Notes under the pieces: generated by a model
The model's database searches: none
Told to the model about the DNA's origin: nothing
What the model saw: only the letters and a program-made list of their open reading frames with translations
Assembly: GCA_001939145.1 (NCBI GenBank)
Contig: LSRX01000259.1
Location: 643,380 to 707,379, forward strand
Source of the DNA: Symbiodinium microadriaticum
Taxonomy: Eukaryota > Sar > Dinophyceae > Suessiales > Symbiodiniaceae
Direction: 5' to 3'
DNA: 64,000 bases
Shown: positions 43,089 to 54,699 of the stretch, piece after piece
Layout: every line of letters begins with the position of its first letter
Numbering within the stretch: the first letter of the stretch is position 1
Made by a program: the position numbers and the translations under genes

Positions 43089-45345
43089 TTAGAGCCCCTC
43101 ATAGTCGTCATGTGCCTCACGGACTTGCTTCGGCGGTGCCTTGGAAATCACGTCCGGGATGTGGATGGAATTCAAGAAAGGCAACTCCTCTCCACGTGGA
43201 AGGAGCAAGTCCTTCTCCATAGGTGCGGCGCGCTGCACTTTCCGGAGGGAGACCTGGGTAGTTCTCTAAATTAGGGTCCCCTTCTCGGTGACCCAAAATG
43301 TTACGGCACGCTTATAAAAAGGACCCTAAAAGGTGCCTTTATTTAGAGAACTATACCCACCTGCTTCCAGTTGCACCCATTGCAGCTGCGGCAGTGAGAA
43401 GGCAGCTGGCGGTCCAGAACAGCCTCACTGTGGCGACAGCTGCCGCACTCCCAGCGAGTCTTTGTCGCTTCTTTCTCCGTGACCTTGTGGCCCTTCTCCT
43501 GGCAAGTCTAGGGCTTCACAGCTTTAGGGATTAGGGTAGCCCTTGTCCTTGCAACTCTGGGGTTAAGGGCCAGTTTGGGGGTTCAGGGTTCTGCATCTCT
43601 TGTCCTGGCAACTCTTCAGCTGGTCGAAGGACTCGAAAGTGGAGAAGCAATTCGCACACCTCCAGGCACGGACCTTCATGCTCTTGATCTCTTCCATCAC
43701 CTCCTGCGCTGCATCCATGGCCTCGAGCTCATGAAGACGTCTCATTCGTTTTGCAGCTCGCTCTTCTTCCATGGCACTCTGAAAACGCGACGACTGTTGC
43801 CGAACGACGTCGAGGCGAGGATCTGCCTTGAACGCCAGCTGCCGGGCGACCTTGCGTCCAAAGTCGCTCTCCAGCTGGCGGATGCTTACAGCTGGCGGAG
43901 GAGGAGCTGTCGCCTGCGCTGCAGGGGCGGAGATGGTGCATGTTTTGCCCGAGTACTCGCGGTTGTCCTTCGAAACCCCCTTGCTCTGCGCAAGATTCTG
44001 TGGCGGGGAAGGCGTCGGTGGAGCACTGGGCACTCCGGCTCCACCTACTTCACGCCTTCGGAGTGCTTCGAAGCTGGCCCTCTCAAACTGCATGCGTGAC
44101 TCCATCGGTCGGTTGGGGTCCGGCGCAGGAATGCCATCCGGAAAGAGTGCGAGGATCTGTCGCGCAGCGATCGCTGCATCGGGCGCCGCACCATCTGCCT
44201 GCTCCAGCGCACGTGGTGCTGCACGTTGGCTGGGCGCTGATGTCCACGAGTCGCCCTTCGGTGCAGCTGCTTGCGTGCCAGATGCCATGGTAGGAGACTG
44301 CTGCCTCTTGGCTGGCATCGGCTGTGTGCCAGGTGGCGTGGGAGCTGCTCCCGCAGCTGTGCTCGTCTTACGGGCAGGAGTTGCAGGTAAACGACTACTG
44401 AGCAGCCTTTCAAGCGCGGGATCCTTTGCGACTCGATCTCCCGGTCGCGGTCTCGGAGGGGCGCGCAGTGCAGGGCCCTCCTTAACGATGAGGCCGGCAG
44501 TCGTAGCATCCTTGCCTAGGTTGGCCCCTCAAAGCCTCTGAAACAAATTCGTACAACGTAAGTAAAACAAATTCTCTTAATTAAGCCCAAGAAGGGAAAA
44601 TATAAAATGTCCCAAAACTCTACCTAGTTACCATGTGAAGCAGTCGTGTTTTTGGTACTCCACTTGCGAACTTTGTCCGCCTCCTGCTGCATGGTGTGGT
44701 AGAAGCACACCAAGGCTCCACCTCCGCGATCTATGTCGCAGGGCATGGAGCACTGCAGCCCATCCTTCTTCCGGCATCTGCAGAATCCGAGAGACGGGCA
44801 GGTACCCAGAAGAACCAGTTGAGTGGAGTGGGTAATCTTGGCGCTAACCAGCGTCTCGTTGCCAGTGCCCGACTTGGAGGATGGCAGAGGCGCCGGATTC
44901 AGGATTGCAAAGACTGCGCCGTACCTCACCGACTTTCCTAAGTCCAGGTCCCAAGTCTCGAAGGCCTCGCCCATTAGCAGCAACTTCAAAAGCCTTGCTC
45001 GCCGAGTATCATGGTGAACTAAAGGTTAACCTATTCGGGATTATATAGGGACTACATGCCCCAAAAAGGTTAAAGGTTACCTACTCTACGACTAAGGAGC
45101 CGTGGCTGCGGGAAGCATAAGTCGGTCAGCGACCAATGCGAGAAGCGACCACCATTTGCCGAGGTCTTGGCCAGACCACGCTCATACAAGACGCCAATGG
45201 CCACAATGCTGGCAGACTCGCTGGCAACAGTGAGTGAGCTGAAGCTGGTGAACTTTTTGCCGGCCATGAGCTCATCCCAGCGTTTGGCTGCAATTTTTCT
45301 GTCCGCGAGCCGCAACCCAGAATACTTCTCCGTTTCTGCTGCCAT
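43089..45345 (-). CDS. MCM10: DNA replication factor MCM10, five exons
   Basis: MCM10 binds DNA and the CMG helicase and is needed to activate replication origins in the nucleus. Exons: 45345-45101, 44993-44632, 44527-43605, 43498-43361, 43253-43089, which total 610 codons plus stop with every junction in frame. Residues 7-200 are the OB-fold/zinc region: EKYSGLRLADR, FSHWSLTDL, LLLMGEAFETW, AILNPAPL, and a CCCH finger at Cys155, Cys163, Cys178, His181. Residues 205-485 are low-complexity linker, then helical. The C terminus has two zinc ribbons (Cys493/496/509-His514 and Cys528/531/546/549), then LLLPRGEE near 573-580, all typical of MCM10. Donors are GC, GT, GA and GT, and all introns are 104-107 bp. 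The ATG at 45345 follows an AG by two bases. It may be the true start, as in a trans-spliced mRNA, or an upstream exon may be missing: animal MCM10 has an extra N-terminal coiled coil. A possible one is 45487-45421. Confidence 0.93.
43254..43360 (-). mobile_element. introner-like element forming MCM10 intron 4 (family A)
   Basis: This 107-bp phase-0 intron (CAG|GTGGGT to CCCAG|G) has perfect 13-bp terminal inverted repeats at 43259-43271 and 43341-43353 (TAGTTCTCTAAAT and its complement). They reach almost to the splice sites. The internal sequence AGGGTCC, GTGCCGTAACATTTTGGG is shared with the other family A copies. The element and the intron are essentially the same object. Confidence 0.9.
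44994..45100 (-). mobile_element. MCM10 intron 1, family B element
   Basis: A 107-bp GC-AG phase-2 intron. Its plus-strand segment (ACTAAAGGTTAACC, GGGATTATATAGGGACTACA, GCCCCAAAAAGGTTAAAGG, CTACTCTACGACTAAG) has a close relative at 49690-49783 outside any gene I can recognise. The donor CACG|GC was chosen because it restores frame and the MCM10 spacing. Confidence 0.7.
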
Positions 45346-46941
45346 GGCTCAACAGGCAGGCAGTCTCGGAAAGGGGACTGCTGCTTACAATTGTCTTGTT
45401 GCCTACTGGGCCGTTGAGGGTTTCTTGTCTGCAGACTGATCAATGCTTTGGGCACTAATAACGTTGTCGTTCTCAAACCTTTTGCAGCCAACGTTTATCG
45501 CAGGGGACCGAATCCTCTTCACGTGCAGGCATTCTGTTGCAAGACACTATTCATAAACCCTGCTGGGGCCTCCATGTTTGAAGCTGCTTGCGACGTAGAG
45601 CTGCCAGCCGTCTTTGCCGCTTTCTCTGAGTCTTCCAGGACTTTCGAAGTCCGCCGCTATACCGCAAGCAACCATGGTCAAGCTCAAACCCTGGACCACC
45701 TCAAACCCTGGACCCCTGCCGAACTTTCCAGTCGGGCTGCTGTCGCTGCCAGCCACTGGGACGAGTGCCAGCCTATAGTAAAACACAAGCGCCACACTGT
45801 GCTCACAGTAAAAGAACTTGGCGGCAACTCTTCTTCCCTGGAGGATAGACCCTCCATATTTCTGCGGAAGAAACCAATGAATCGGACATGTCTCCGCATC
45901 AACAGATGGGCGGCCATGAAATTAATGTAGACATACGTTGACAGCAAGAAGGTGTGGCCTATTGGCCTGCTGTCCACAAACCCTGAGAACTGTAAAGTTC
46001 CAGAGCCCTCAAAGGCAGAAAAATGATAATAACTAACGATAGTACTACGAGATTTACAAAGTCCTCGAACATCCATTTAACTTGCCCGAATAGAACAACA
46101 TCAATGCCACCCGCACAAATGTATCTTTTACCTTTAACCCGGCCGGGAGACGATTGCACGATCCATGAGCACAAGATCACCATGGTCAAGGCAAAGGTCC
46201 TGCTCCTAAACCCTACCTGGACCCTAAAGAACCTCTTTTGGGGGTTTTCCTTACGTAAGCTTTTAAAATAATAGGGTATTTTGGGTCAAGGTAAAACCTC
46301 TAACGCCCAAAAGTCCTGAACCCGGCGCACTTTGAGCGCTCTGCCAGGTTCTGCTCTCTTTTGGGACTTGCAGGGGATTTAGCCGGGCTTTATCCAAAGC
46401 GTTTCTATGGTTCTATGAAGGAACTAAACGGCTTTTCCACGGGATTTATCGGTCTTGATAGGGAATTGGGAGTTTCCCTATGATGGTTTTATAGGGCTGA
46501 AAGGGTGGTCCTACAATTGGGTATCCCTGGCTCTGAGTGGAGGCCCGTTGGTTTTAGGATCCTTGCAAGCAATTGCAAAGGTGATCGATATAAGCTGTCA
46601 TAGCTGTCTTTATGGAGATACTCCAGTGTGCATGCACTACGCTGCTTCCTAAGACCACTGTAGTCCTGACATGGCCCTGCAACACCCATGGAAAAAAGAC
46701 CTTGCTTGTAGCCTGTTCGGCCTAAGACCCCTCAGGCTCAAGCCTTGTCAACCTTCACCCAACTCCTTCACAGCAAACCCTAAACCCTAAACCCTGGACC
46801 CTGGACCCTAAACCCCTAAACCCTGAAAGCCCGACCGGGTCCAGACGTCCACCAGGGCCTCCGGCACTTTCGAAGAAGAATTGGAGGAAGCCAGGTCCTC
46901 CTCAGCTTATAAGCGGCTTCCGCATGGGTTTCTAAATGTAG

Positions 46942-47034
46942 GCGCCTTATAATAATCGGAATAGGGTTCTGGGCTCTTTGATAGTAGAATTATAATAAGG
47001 AGCCCTAAGGAATAATATTGGTATTTTTGTTGGC
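46942..47034. repeat. family C element, copy 8
   Basis: GCGCCTTATAATAATCGGAA, TAGGGTTCTGGGCTC, then AAGGAGCCCTAAGGAATAAT, ATTGGTATTTTTGTTGGC. Good match across its length. Confidence 0.7.
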
Positions 47035-47565
47035 TTTTGAGCTTCTCTATTACTTCGGCTGCAAACAAGATGCTCTCTAGACGAGGTTGCCACGATGAAG
47101 CCTAGTGCGGACGCCAGCCAGGTTTTGTGAATTCAGGAGGTTCGCATCTTTCTGAGTTGGGGTTCGTGGGGCTGGCCAGGGCTAAGGCTTGAGAGCCTTA
47201 GCTGCAGAGTTCAGAATTCCAAGAAGGTGCGCACGTTTCTGTTCTATAGGGTGTAGCATAGCCCCAACAAGTGCAACATGTAGTCATTCAGCCACCAAGG
47301 AGTTTAGGCATTCAGGGTTTAGGGCTCTAGGGTTTTTTCACCCTTATCGCTGAAAGAGTTGAAAAATGATGTGTCAATGTTGACAGCCTCACGGTTCTGT
47401 GAAGCACTTGCAAAATTAGAAGCTCCAAGCTCCAGTTTCCTAAAACATGGGTTACTGGGTTATATGTTATGTGAGGTTTAGGGTTAAGTTTAGTTTCGGC
47501 GACTAAGGTAACTGGAGCCCCTAGGCAATGATCAACAAAAGCTACAGGCAAAGTCGTAGCGGCGC

Positions 47566-47814
47566 TCATGCTGATTTGGCGTGCACAGGAAACTCATGTG
47601 GGGGATTAAGTTTGCTTGCCATCATCAAGAGGTCAAGCTCTGTATGTCCGGAGTTCATGGCGTCCCTCACTGCAGTGAAGATTAGCGACTTAAGACATTT
47701 ATATATTGTAGTTTACAGTGTCTCTGCTAGAACATGTGCAATGGCTGTACAGGGATTACTAGGGTTCGCGTTGGTGGGTCAAGACACAAGTACATACATA
47801 CATACATACATACA

Positions 47815-47846
<32 letters not shown>

Positions 47847-48063
47847 GCAATACATGGCTCATATGTGTGTAAGGTGGTCAGTTGTGTATAGGCATATGTG
47901 TACTCGGATTTCGAACTTGCCTACGGGGAGATAGAGTGACAAAGAGGAAACAACAGAGAGGGACGCTTCGCATGCAATGTGAGTCAACAGTGCCATTTGC
48001 AGCAGCGCGGACATCTCTTTCAACCCAGGCTGTGATTTGTGCTTGCTGGCTCGTAGGCGGCAT
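47566..48063 (-). CDS. possible small two-exon gene, about 80 residues
   Basis: Exon 1 (48063-47925) starts with ATG and reads MPPTSQQAQITAWVERDVRA onward. It includes a hydrophobic stretch (PLCCFLFVTL). Exon 2 (47669-47566) reads RDAMNSGHTELDLLMMASKL and ends at TGA. A GT donor (CCC C|GTAGGC) and an AG acceptor (CTGCAG|TG) join them in phase 1 with frame kept. The 255-bp intron contains a (CATA)n microsatellite. The hydrophobic patch may be a membrane anchor. No family was recognised. The model depends on only one intron and could be chance. Confidence 0.35.
47788..47845. repeat. (CATA)n microsatellite
   Basis: About 13 units of CATA in the intron of the small-gene model. Confidence 0.95.
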
Positions 48064-49148
48064 AGCGCCCGAGACTCCTAAAGCGGAAATACCTCAATCC
48101 TCAAAACCAAGACCCTGTCCCAATGGGCGGAACCCCAAACCCCATGTCCTGAACCTTAATTGATAGCTACAGGACCGTACTGTGGGAGAGTCACAGAATT
48201 CTTAAAGTACCCTCCGCAAGCTTACCCTAAACGTCTAAGAGCCCAACGCCTTAAACTATATAAAGCCCTGATTATATAGAACCTTGGCAGAATCCGTTTA
48301 CAAATCTTTACATGAAACCTAAAAGCGTCAAGCCGTCAAACCCAAACGGCCAAAACTGGTTCCCGAGTCCGTGGCCCAGCCGAAGGAGCAGCCGGCTTTG
48401 TCCGACGACGGTCTGCTTTGTCGTTAGGGATCTGAAGGGTTGTTCGGGCTGCTGGGGGCGCGGAGAGTGCTATAGAGGGAACCAAAGTCGTACGTGCCGT
48501 GACAGCGATGGTTTCGACAGCGCCAAATCCATTAGGTACGCCGAAGGTCAGGTAAGTTCAGTTCCTCAACTAGAGCCCAAGTGACGCATGGACTTTGGGC
48601 TTTGGGCTTGGGGATTTTGGGGTTCTGGAATTATGGGACCAATTGGGATTTCGGTACCAAGTGTTCGGCATCAAGACCGTACCCATACCAGTGTGTCCAG
48701 GTTTGGAAAACATAAAGCATACAGGGTTGAGCCCGGGATGAGGGTTCTGGTGTCTATAGGGGGCTAGGTTTGATTGTAGCGTTGAGGATCCAGGGCTTTG
48801 CAGGATAGGGCTTAGGGTTTTGAGTCATAGGGGACATTCATTGTATAGGGATTTATGTTGACGCGCTAGGTCAGCCTTACACGGACGAATCTGGAGCGCG
48901 AGAGTCTCTGAAGAAGAGTAGCCCTGAAGCATCGCCCTGAGCCGAAGACAATCTTTTCCAGCTCCCAAAGCGACTCTTGCACCCCTCCGAAACGAATGAC
49001 ACTTGAAGAATCATACAGTAGCTGTGGGTTTAGGGTTTAGGGTTCAGGGTTAGCTGTGTATAAGAAGACGATGCGGAAGTGCAATCACAATCTGGCCTCA
49101 CCCGTATCTATGCAGGTTCCATCGAAGCCATCGCTGTGCCGTGACGTC

Positions 49149-49511
49149 TCACGCGAAGCCTTTGTTCTGCTTCGGGTTGAGGCTTTCTGGAGTTACGAAG
49201 TTTCTGACCTTTGAGACCCAGTGGGTTGCCATGCTACAGCACTGCACAAGGCAACCGAGTGCACCTGTAAACGCTGCCAAACGACGGCGAGCATGATGGG
49301 AGGGAGTGACAAGCCGCCAAAAAAACCCATAAGGGACTAGTGAAATGCGAGGCGTGGGGTAATGGGGCCTGGACACCGCCTGCACTTCGGAGCGATTTCT
49401 CGAGCGCCTGAGGGCCTTGCCCCCGAAACAGCTTAAGTTGAGAAACCAAAGAAGCTGCGAAAAGGAACTGCCGAAACGACGGAACGACACGGCATATAGG
49501 TTTCCGCCCAT
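49149..49511 (-). CDS. candidate open frame, unidentified
   Basis: A minus-strand frame of 120 codons from an ATG (MGGNLYAVSFRRFGSSFSQL) is Arg/Ser/Leu-rich. A second minus frame is also open across part of it. No domain was recognised and no splice evidence found. Confidence 0.18.
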   Translation of the reverse strand: MGGNLYAVSFRRFGSSFSQLLWFLNLSCFGGKALRRSRNRSEVQAVSRPHYPTPRISLVPYGFFWRLVTPSHHARRRLAAFTGALGCLVQCCSMATHWVSKVRNFVTPESLNPKQNKGFA

Positions 49512-49689
49512 CTACCAGAACAGGGAGGTCTCCCTAGGGCACCAGTAAATGCTTTCTGTTGCTTTTGGGAGCTTTAAGAAACCACGAGGCTACGAGGTGA
49601 TTGAAACGAAATAAAGGCACGTGAATCCCCGAGCCCTCCTGACGGTTTGGGGTTTAGCGTTTAGGGAATCTGCCAATCCGGAGCCTAAC

Positions 49690-49783
49690 ACCTACTAGCG
49701 GATTCAAAGGGTAACCTTTGGGACTGTATAGGGGATTACAATACCCCAAAGAAGTTAAAGGTTAGCAACTCTACTAGTAAGAA
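49690..49783. mobile_element. family B element, dispersed copy
   Basis: TTCAAAGGGTAACCTTTGGG, TATAGGGGATTACAATACCC and AAGTTAAAGGTTAGCAACTC are in the same order and spacing as in MCM10 intron 1, with terminal CTACTAG at both ends (CTACTAGCGG at the left, CTCTACTAGT at the right). Confidence 0.75.
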
Positions 49784-50044
49784 CACGGCCTGACACATTC
49801 TAACCAGACACGGCGAGTTTGCAGACATGCTCCTTGTCGGGATCTTCTCTCAAGCTAAACCCGAGGCTATAGTATAGTGTAGTATAGTGTAGTACCCGTA
49901 AGACCATACAATGCCAACTCGACCTTACCGAAATATACCGAAACAGCGAGGCTCCAGGGGCCCTCCGACCAAGGAGCTGAATACCAACGCATCTGTCCGA
50001 AGCCGGCCTGCAAACCACACTTAGGGCTTTAGGACTTGGTGCCT

Positions 50045-50150
50045 TTAGGGATTAGGGTTTTTCCCTTAGGGTTGTTTTTCCTTAGGGTTCAGGGTTTAGG
50101 GCTTAAGGTTTAGGGAGGGTTTAGGGCTTAGGGTTTAGGGCAGAAGGGGG
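50045..50150. repeat. telomere-like heptamer island
   Basis: TTTAGGG/TTAGGGTTT units with TTTTTCC interruptions. Confidence 0.85.
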
Positions 50151-51969
50151 CTAGGCTAGGATACAACCAAGGGCGCCTGCACCGTAGACCCTTCAATCGC
50201 TTTGGGGCTACAGCCTTTAGGACTTTTGAGTCTGGCTATTCTTGGATTCAGACATTTTTTGGGCTCGTGCTTAACAGTTGAAATGTGGCAAACCTAGGGT
50301 TTGGGGCCTAATTTCTTTTTGAGCACCTTGGGGGTTTAGGTTTCAGGGCTTTAGATGTCGCGTTAAGAGTTGTTGTTGGGCTTCTAGGTGTAAGGTCGAA
50401 GTTATGCCTAGAAAGATGAAGTCCCGCGAATCCAACGTGCACTCTTGATAAAACTCGGCAGACAGATGCCCAAACCTTCAGCCCTAAGCCTGCAACCCTA
50501 AAAATTTAACCCCTATATAAGCCCCAGGTTCCCCAAATCGTCGATGATCTCGAGACAGGGAACCCTCTTCGAAGAAACTCGGTGACCCCAGTTCCCGAAC
50601 CCTAGAACCCTAAAGTACGACACGAAGAAGCTCACACTCAAATCCCAAAACCAACAACCCCAAAATCTACTAAACCCAGAGCCAAAACGTTAAACACCAA
50701 AGAGTAAAACCTAAACTTCTAAATCCTGAAGTCATCACATCGGCTGCCTCACTCACGTGGCGGCCCACCGTGCGGGCAAAGTCCGGGCAACGCAGAAGCC
50801 TCGGATGAGGGCACGCAGAGAGCCCAGTACCCTGTAAATGGAAGAACATACCTCCAATTATCCGGGGCCTAAGCTTATGATACAAGGTTGGTTAGTTTTG
50901 TTCTTGAAAGCACTTAAATGACAAAACGCAGGATTTAAGGTACATTCCTGAGTTAGAAGGTATTGAAAGAGCTCTCCGGGCAGAACGAGGCTTGCATGAC
51001 ATGCACGGCTTCAAAGGGTAGCTTGCGGGCCGGGGGGTTTACAGGTTCAGGATCTTAGCAAGTGTATACGGTTTAGGGTTTAGGGGTTTGGGAGTTCTTA
51101 GTCCTCCAAGATGAAAACCGGGTGGTAGGGAGGCTCATACACCAAAGGGTCCTAAGTATTCGCAAAAGAGGATACTTACCCAAACCAGAACTCCTACAGA
51201 AGCTCAACTATCTACTGAACAGGTTCTGAGGACCCCTTCGAGATTAGCTCTTGGAGCCTGAGCTTCGAACCTCGGCTCGTGCAACGCGGAGACTGCCGGG
51301 CACAAGCCGGCGGAGGCAGTGACATAGAAGCCCTAACTCTGGTCTCTGCCTGGGGTGTAGGGTTTAAGCTTTAGGGTTTAGGGCTATCGGATTTAGGGTT
51401 TAGGGGTTTAAGGGTTAATTTGGGTTTAAGTGTGTTTGAAGCAGGGTTGCATTAAGCATTTCTTCAACTCTATAGACACCAAACCCTACAAACCCTCAAA
51501 GTCCCACGTACCTCTACGGGGGATAGTTACCCAAACCATATAATAGTAGTTCCTACTATGAAAGCCCTACTTTCCACGATGCATGTGGGTACTTAGGGCT
51601 CAGGACCTTTTGAACGACCCTACTCAGCTCTAAGTTTGCATTGCAATCCCCCTCCACCGTCCCAATAAGGCATCCCTACCTTTTACAAGAACGCAAGACA
51701 AACCCACCATAGGACCCCAATCCTTATTTATAAGTCCCCGCAAATGAGGCACCTCCTCCTATTTCAACAAAAAAGTAAGACACGGGGCACAGTACCCCCT
51801 TGATTAAGGAAGACACCCTAAACCATACGGTTTACGGCTCTGTGGGGGAAGACAACCACCAACGCCGAGGGACTGCCCCAACTTTGCCAGGTCAATCAAG
51901 TGCCACTGAGTAAGGAACTGCCTTAGCTGGATCTTGAGATCGGATGCCAAATCGTCTCAGGCTTAAGTG

Positions 51970-52122
51970 CGTACGTATGTATGTATGTCTGTATGTATGT
52001 GGGTATGCTTATATGTATAAATCTATATATATATATATAGGATTGTATGTATGTATGTATGTATGTATGGATGGATGGATGGATGGATGGATGGATGGAT
52101 GGATGGATGTATTTATGTATGT
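51970..52122. repeat. (GTAT)n then (GGAT)n microsatellite
   Basis: The GTAT run changes to about ten GGAT units, showing a repeat-unit switch within one array. Confidence 0.95.
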
Positions 52123-53887
52123 ATGGATATGTTTACTTGTGTATGTAAAGGGGTCACAAGGCTGTACGGCATATGGTGTAAGTACATGGGAACGCATGTC
52201 AAGCCTAAAAGGCGTTCCCGGCCGTGTGCTCATGCAAACGAAGTGCATGTCGTCGGCGGACTCATCAAATCCCCAAGGTGTCTCCTTGTCAGGTCAAGAA
52301 ACTGACCCGACAAAGGGTTGAAAGTGCAGGATTGACGAATTCAGGGTTCATAGGGGGATCAGGGTTTAAGGGTAAACCCAATGAAATTGTGTTACAGCTT
52401 CTGGTCTAGAATCTAAACAACCTTCATCTTCATGAGGTAGAGTTTTTGTGTGTTTCTGTGATGGCATTCCGGAGAGTGCCCAATGTCCTTGGCCCAGTTC
52501 AGGGCAGCATCATGCCTGTCGCAGGTAAGGAATCAGTAGATGTGAAGGCTTTGAACACACCCGGGAACCGCTAGCTAGTTGGTGCTGTCAACCGAGGCAG
52601 AAGTTGCTCGCCATGATGTGAGGAGGCAGCTTGATGCCATCTGGCGGGAGAATTTGCTACAGCCCCCGACTCCCGAACTCGAAAGCGCAGGTAGCAAAAT
52701 CTTAAGTTTGAACAGCTTCACTCACCAACAAATCCGAGATTGATCTTTCCGCCAGATCAACGGCCACTTATCAGTTAGCGCCGGAAACTCGACTACGTGC
52801 CGACTCGCTTCTGTACCTTTCACGATACAAAGCACACGGCTCTGCATTGGACGTTTTTTGCCGCTCAAAGCACTTCAGCAGGCTTCTCGCACGCAATGCG
52901 GGTTCCTACCTTTGAGATCTCTTTTCCGGAAGGACCTCGAAGAGGAAACCCAAACCCTACACAGTGCGATACCAGTATTTGTACGTCGAACCTTGAACCA
53001 TAACCCATCAAAGCCTGGACAGACTCCTCTAGACCACGAAATGTTGCAAAAGCACCTAATCGGGCTGTGAAGTTCCTCGCACCGAGCTCTCATGACTACG
53101 CTCGAAAGCCTTGCGAACCCATGCATCTGAAAATCCCTAAACCCTAAACTCTAAACCCGAAACACACCAAAGCAGCCTCACATGAGAAGCGAAGCCCCTG
53201 ATGACCAGCAAGCTCTCATGGCGACCTGGAACCTGCACCCACGGTTTAGGATTTACGGGGTTTAGGGCTTTTTCGGCCGAACTGAGCAAAGGCTGGGCTC
53301 TTAGGGCTTGTTGGGCATTCTAACATGTTTTCGGCTGTGAGGTTCAAGCTTAGAGTTTGGTAGTGACCGGATACTGTATGGATGCTAAAAGAGAACCTAC
53401 TACTACGAGTACGAGCAGGATCTTGCGGATGACTGCTGTAGGGTTCCCAGTAGTTCGAGTAGAGTTTTGGCGGTATGTCCTACAGTAGTTATATGCGGAC
53501 TACAAGGATGAGTACTATTACGACATGCTCCGACCCCTCTGTTATGCCAAACCCTCCTCTTCTTGGAAGAGTTGCCTGGAAGCTTCAGCCGAGGAGACAG
53601 GGAAAGGCCTTTCGCAGATCTGTGTCTTCAAGCTTTGTGAGGTTCAGGATTTCGTGTTGTGTTCGGCTGAGATGTTTAGGGCATAAGGAGGTCTAGGAAA
53701 ACTTCGGGGTTTGGGCATTGGAGTTTGCAAAGGCCTGTTGCACTTCTGATGCAAGATTCAAAGGCAAAAGCCTGTCGAGAAACCCCTAAACCCAAGGCCC
53801 GTAGTCCTTCAGCCCCCACATCCAAAGCTTGAAACCAATGGGGGTCTCGGGCACCATCTTGCAATAATCAATAATTGAAACCAAACC

Positions 53888-53951
53888 TAGATAGATAGAT
53901 AGATAGCTAGCTAGCTAGCTAGGTAGGTAGGTAGGTAGGTAGGTAGGTAGG

Positions 53952-53985
<34 letters not shown>

Positions 53986-54010
53986 TAGAGAGAGAGGTGT
54001 GTGTATATAT
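53888..54010. repeat. (TAGA)n-(GCTA)n-(GGTA)n-(TAGA)n microsatellite
   Basis: Four consecutive related tetranucleotide runs, then GA and TA repeats. Confidence 0.95.
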
Positions 54011-54147
54011 ATATACACAGACAAGTGTACATACATAAGAACACACAGAGGAGCACATAAACAGACAACCAAACAATAAAAAACAACAAACTAAAAACCA
54101 CAACACATACAAACACAAAAGATCAAAACAACCCAAAAACCAAGAAC

Positions 54148-54226
54148 GTGTACGTACATACATACATACATACATACATACGTACATACATACATACATA
54201 CGTACATACACGTACAGCACATACAT
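54148..54226. repeat. (CATA)n/(CGTA)n microsatellite
   Basis: Tetramer run with scattered CGTA variants. Confidence 0.95.
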
Positions 54227-54699
54227 GCGTTGATAAACCCGCGAGCCCCAGACCTCGTCAGCCTCTCCTCCTCCCTGCCGGAACCTCGAAACGCTCGAAG
54301 CGAAGGCGGCCAGCAGAACCCAGCTTCACGCGCCGCGGGCGCCTGAGAAAGAGCGCTGTCGTAGGTTTACCCTTAATCCGGCACCATAAACCGCCTAAAC
54401 CCTACAATGAACAGCATCACAACAGCGAACCTGCCTGGTCGCCTGAAGCCGTCGACGCTTCTGCGCTGGACCCCGCAAGGGGAGCGCCGGGCTCATGAGC
54501 CGAGTAGCATCGAGGCAGATAGGGTCGTCCGACAAAAGGGGTACTATAGGGTTCCATGCTTTTGGGGGCCCCTTAAAGGCGACTTTTTTGGTTCTAGAAT
54601 AGGGTCCTCCTTAAGCGGGGCCTCTAAAGACTGTAGAGGTGGGGTCGATAGGGCAGAGATCCCACTACTTAGGGTCAGTATTTGGAGTCACTTATAGTC

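Noticed and set aside
43575-44541. Long plus-strand frames of 174 and 237 codons
   Set aside because: They are antisense to MCM10 exon 3, whose minus-strand frame is fixed by the zinc-ribbon motifs.
45167-45439. Plus-strand frame of 90 codons
   Set aside because: It is largely the antisense shadow of MCM10 exon 1.
45448-45930. Plus-strand frame of 160 codons upstream of MCM10
   Set aside because: It looks protein-like, but it runs against the strand of every secure gene, matches no family and has no splice or start evidence. It is likely antisense to unseen minus-strand sequence.
46273-46290. Stand-alone spliced-leader gene or relic at TATTTTGGGTCAAGGTAA
   Set aside because: It matches only about 12 of 14 positions of the leader's 3' half, without the 5' half or a recognisable SL RNA body. 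Mentioned only as support for the leader-similarity idea.
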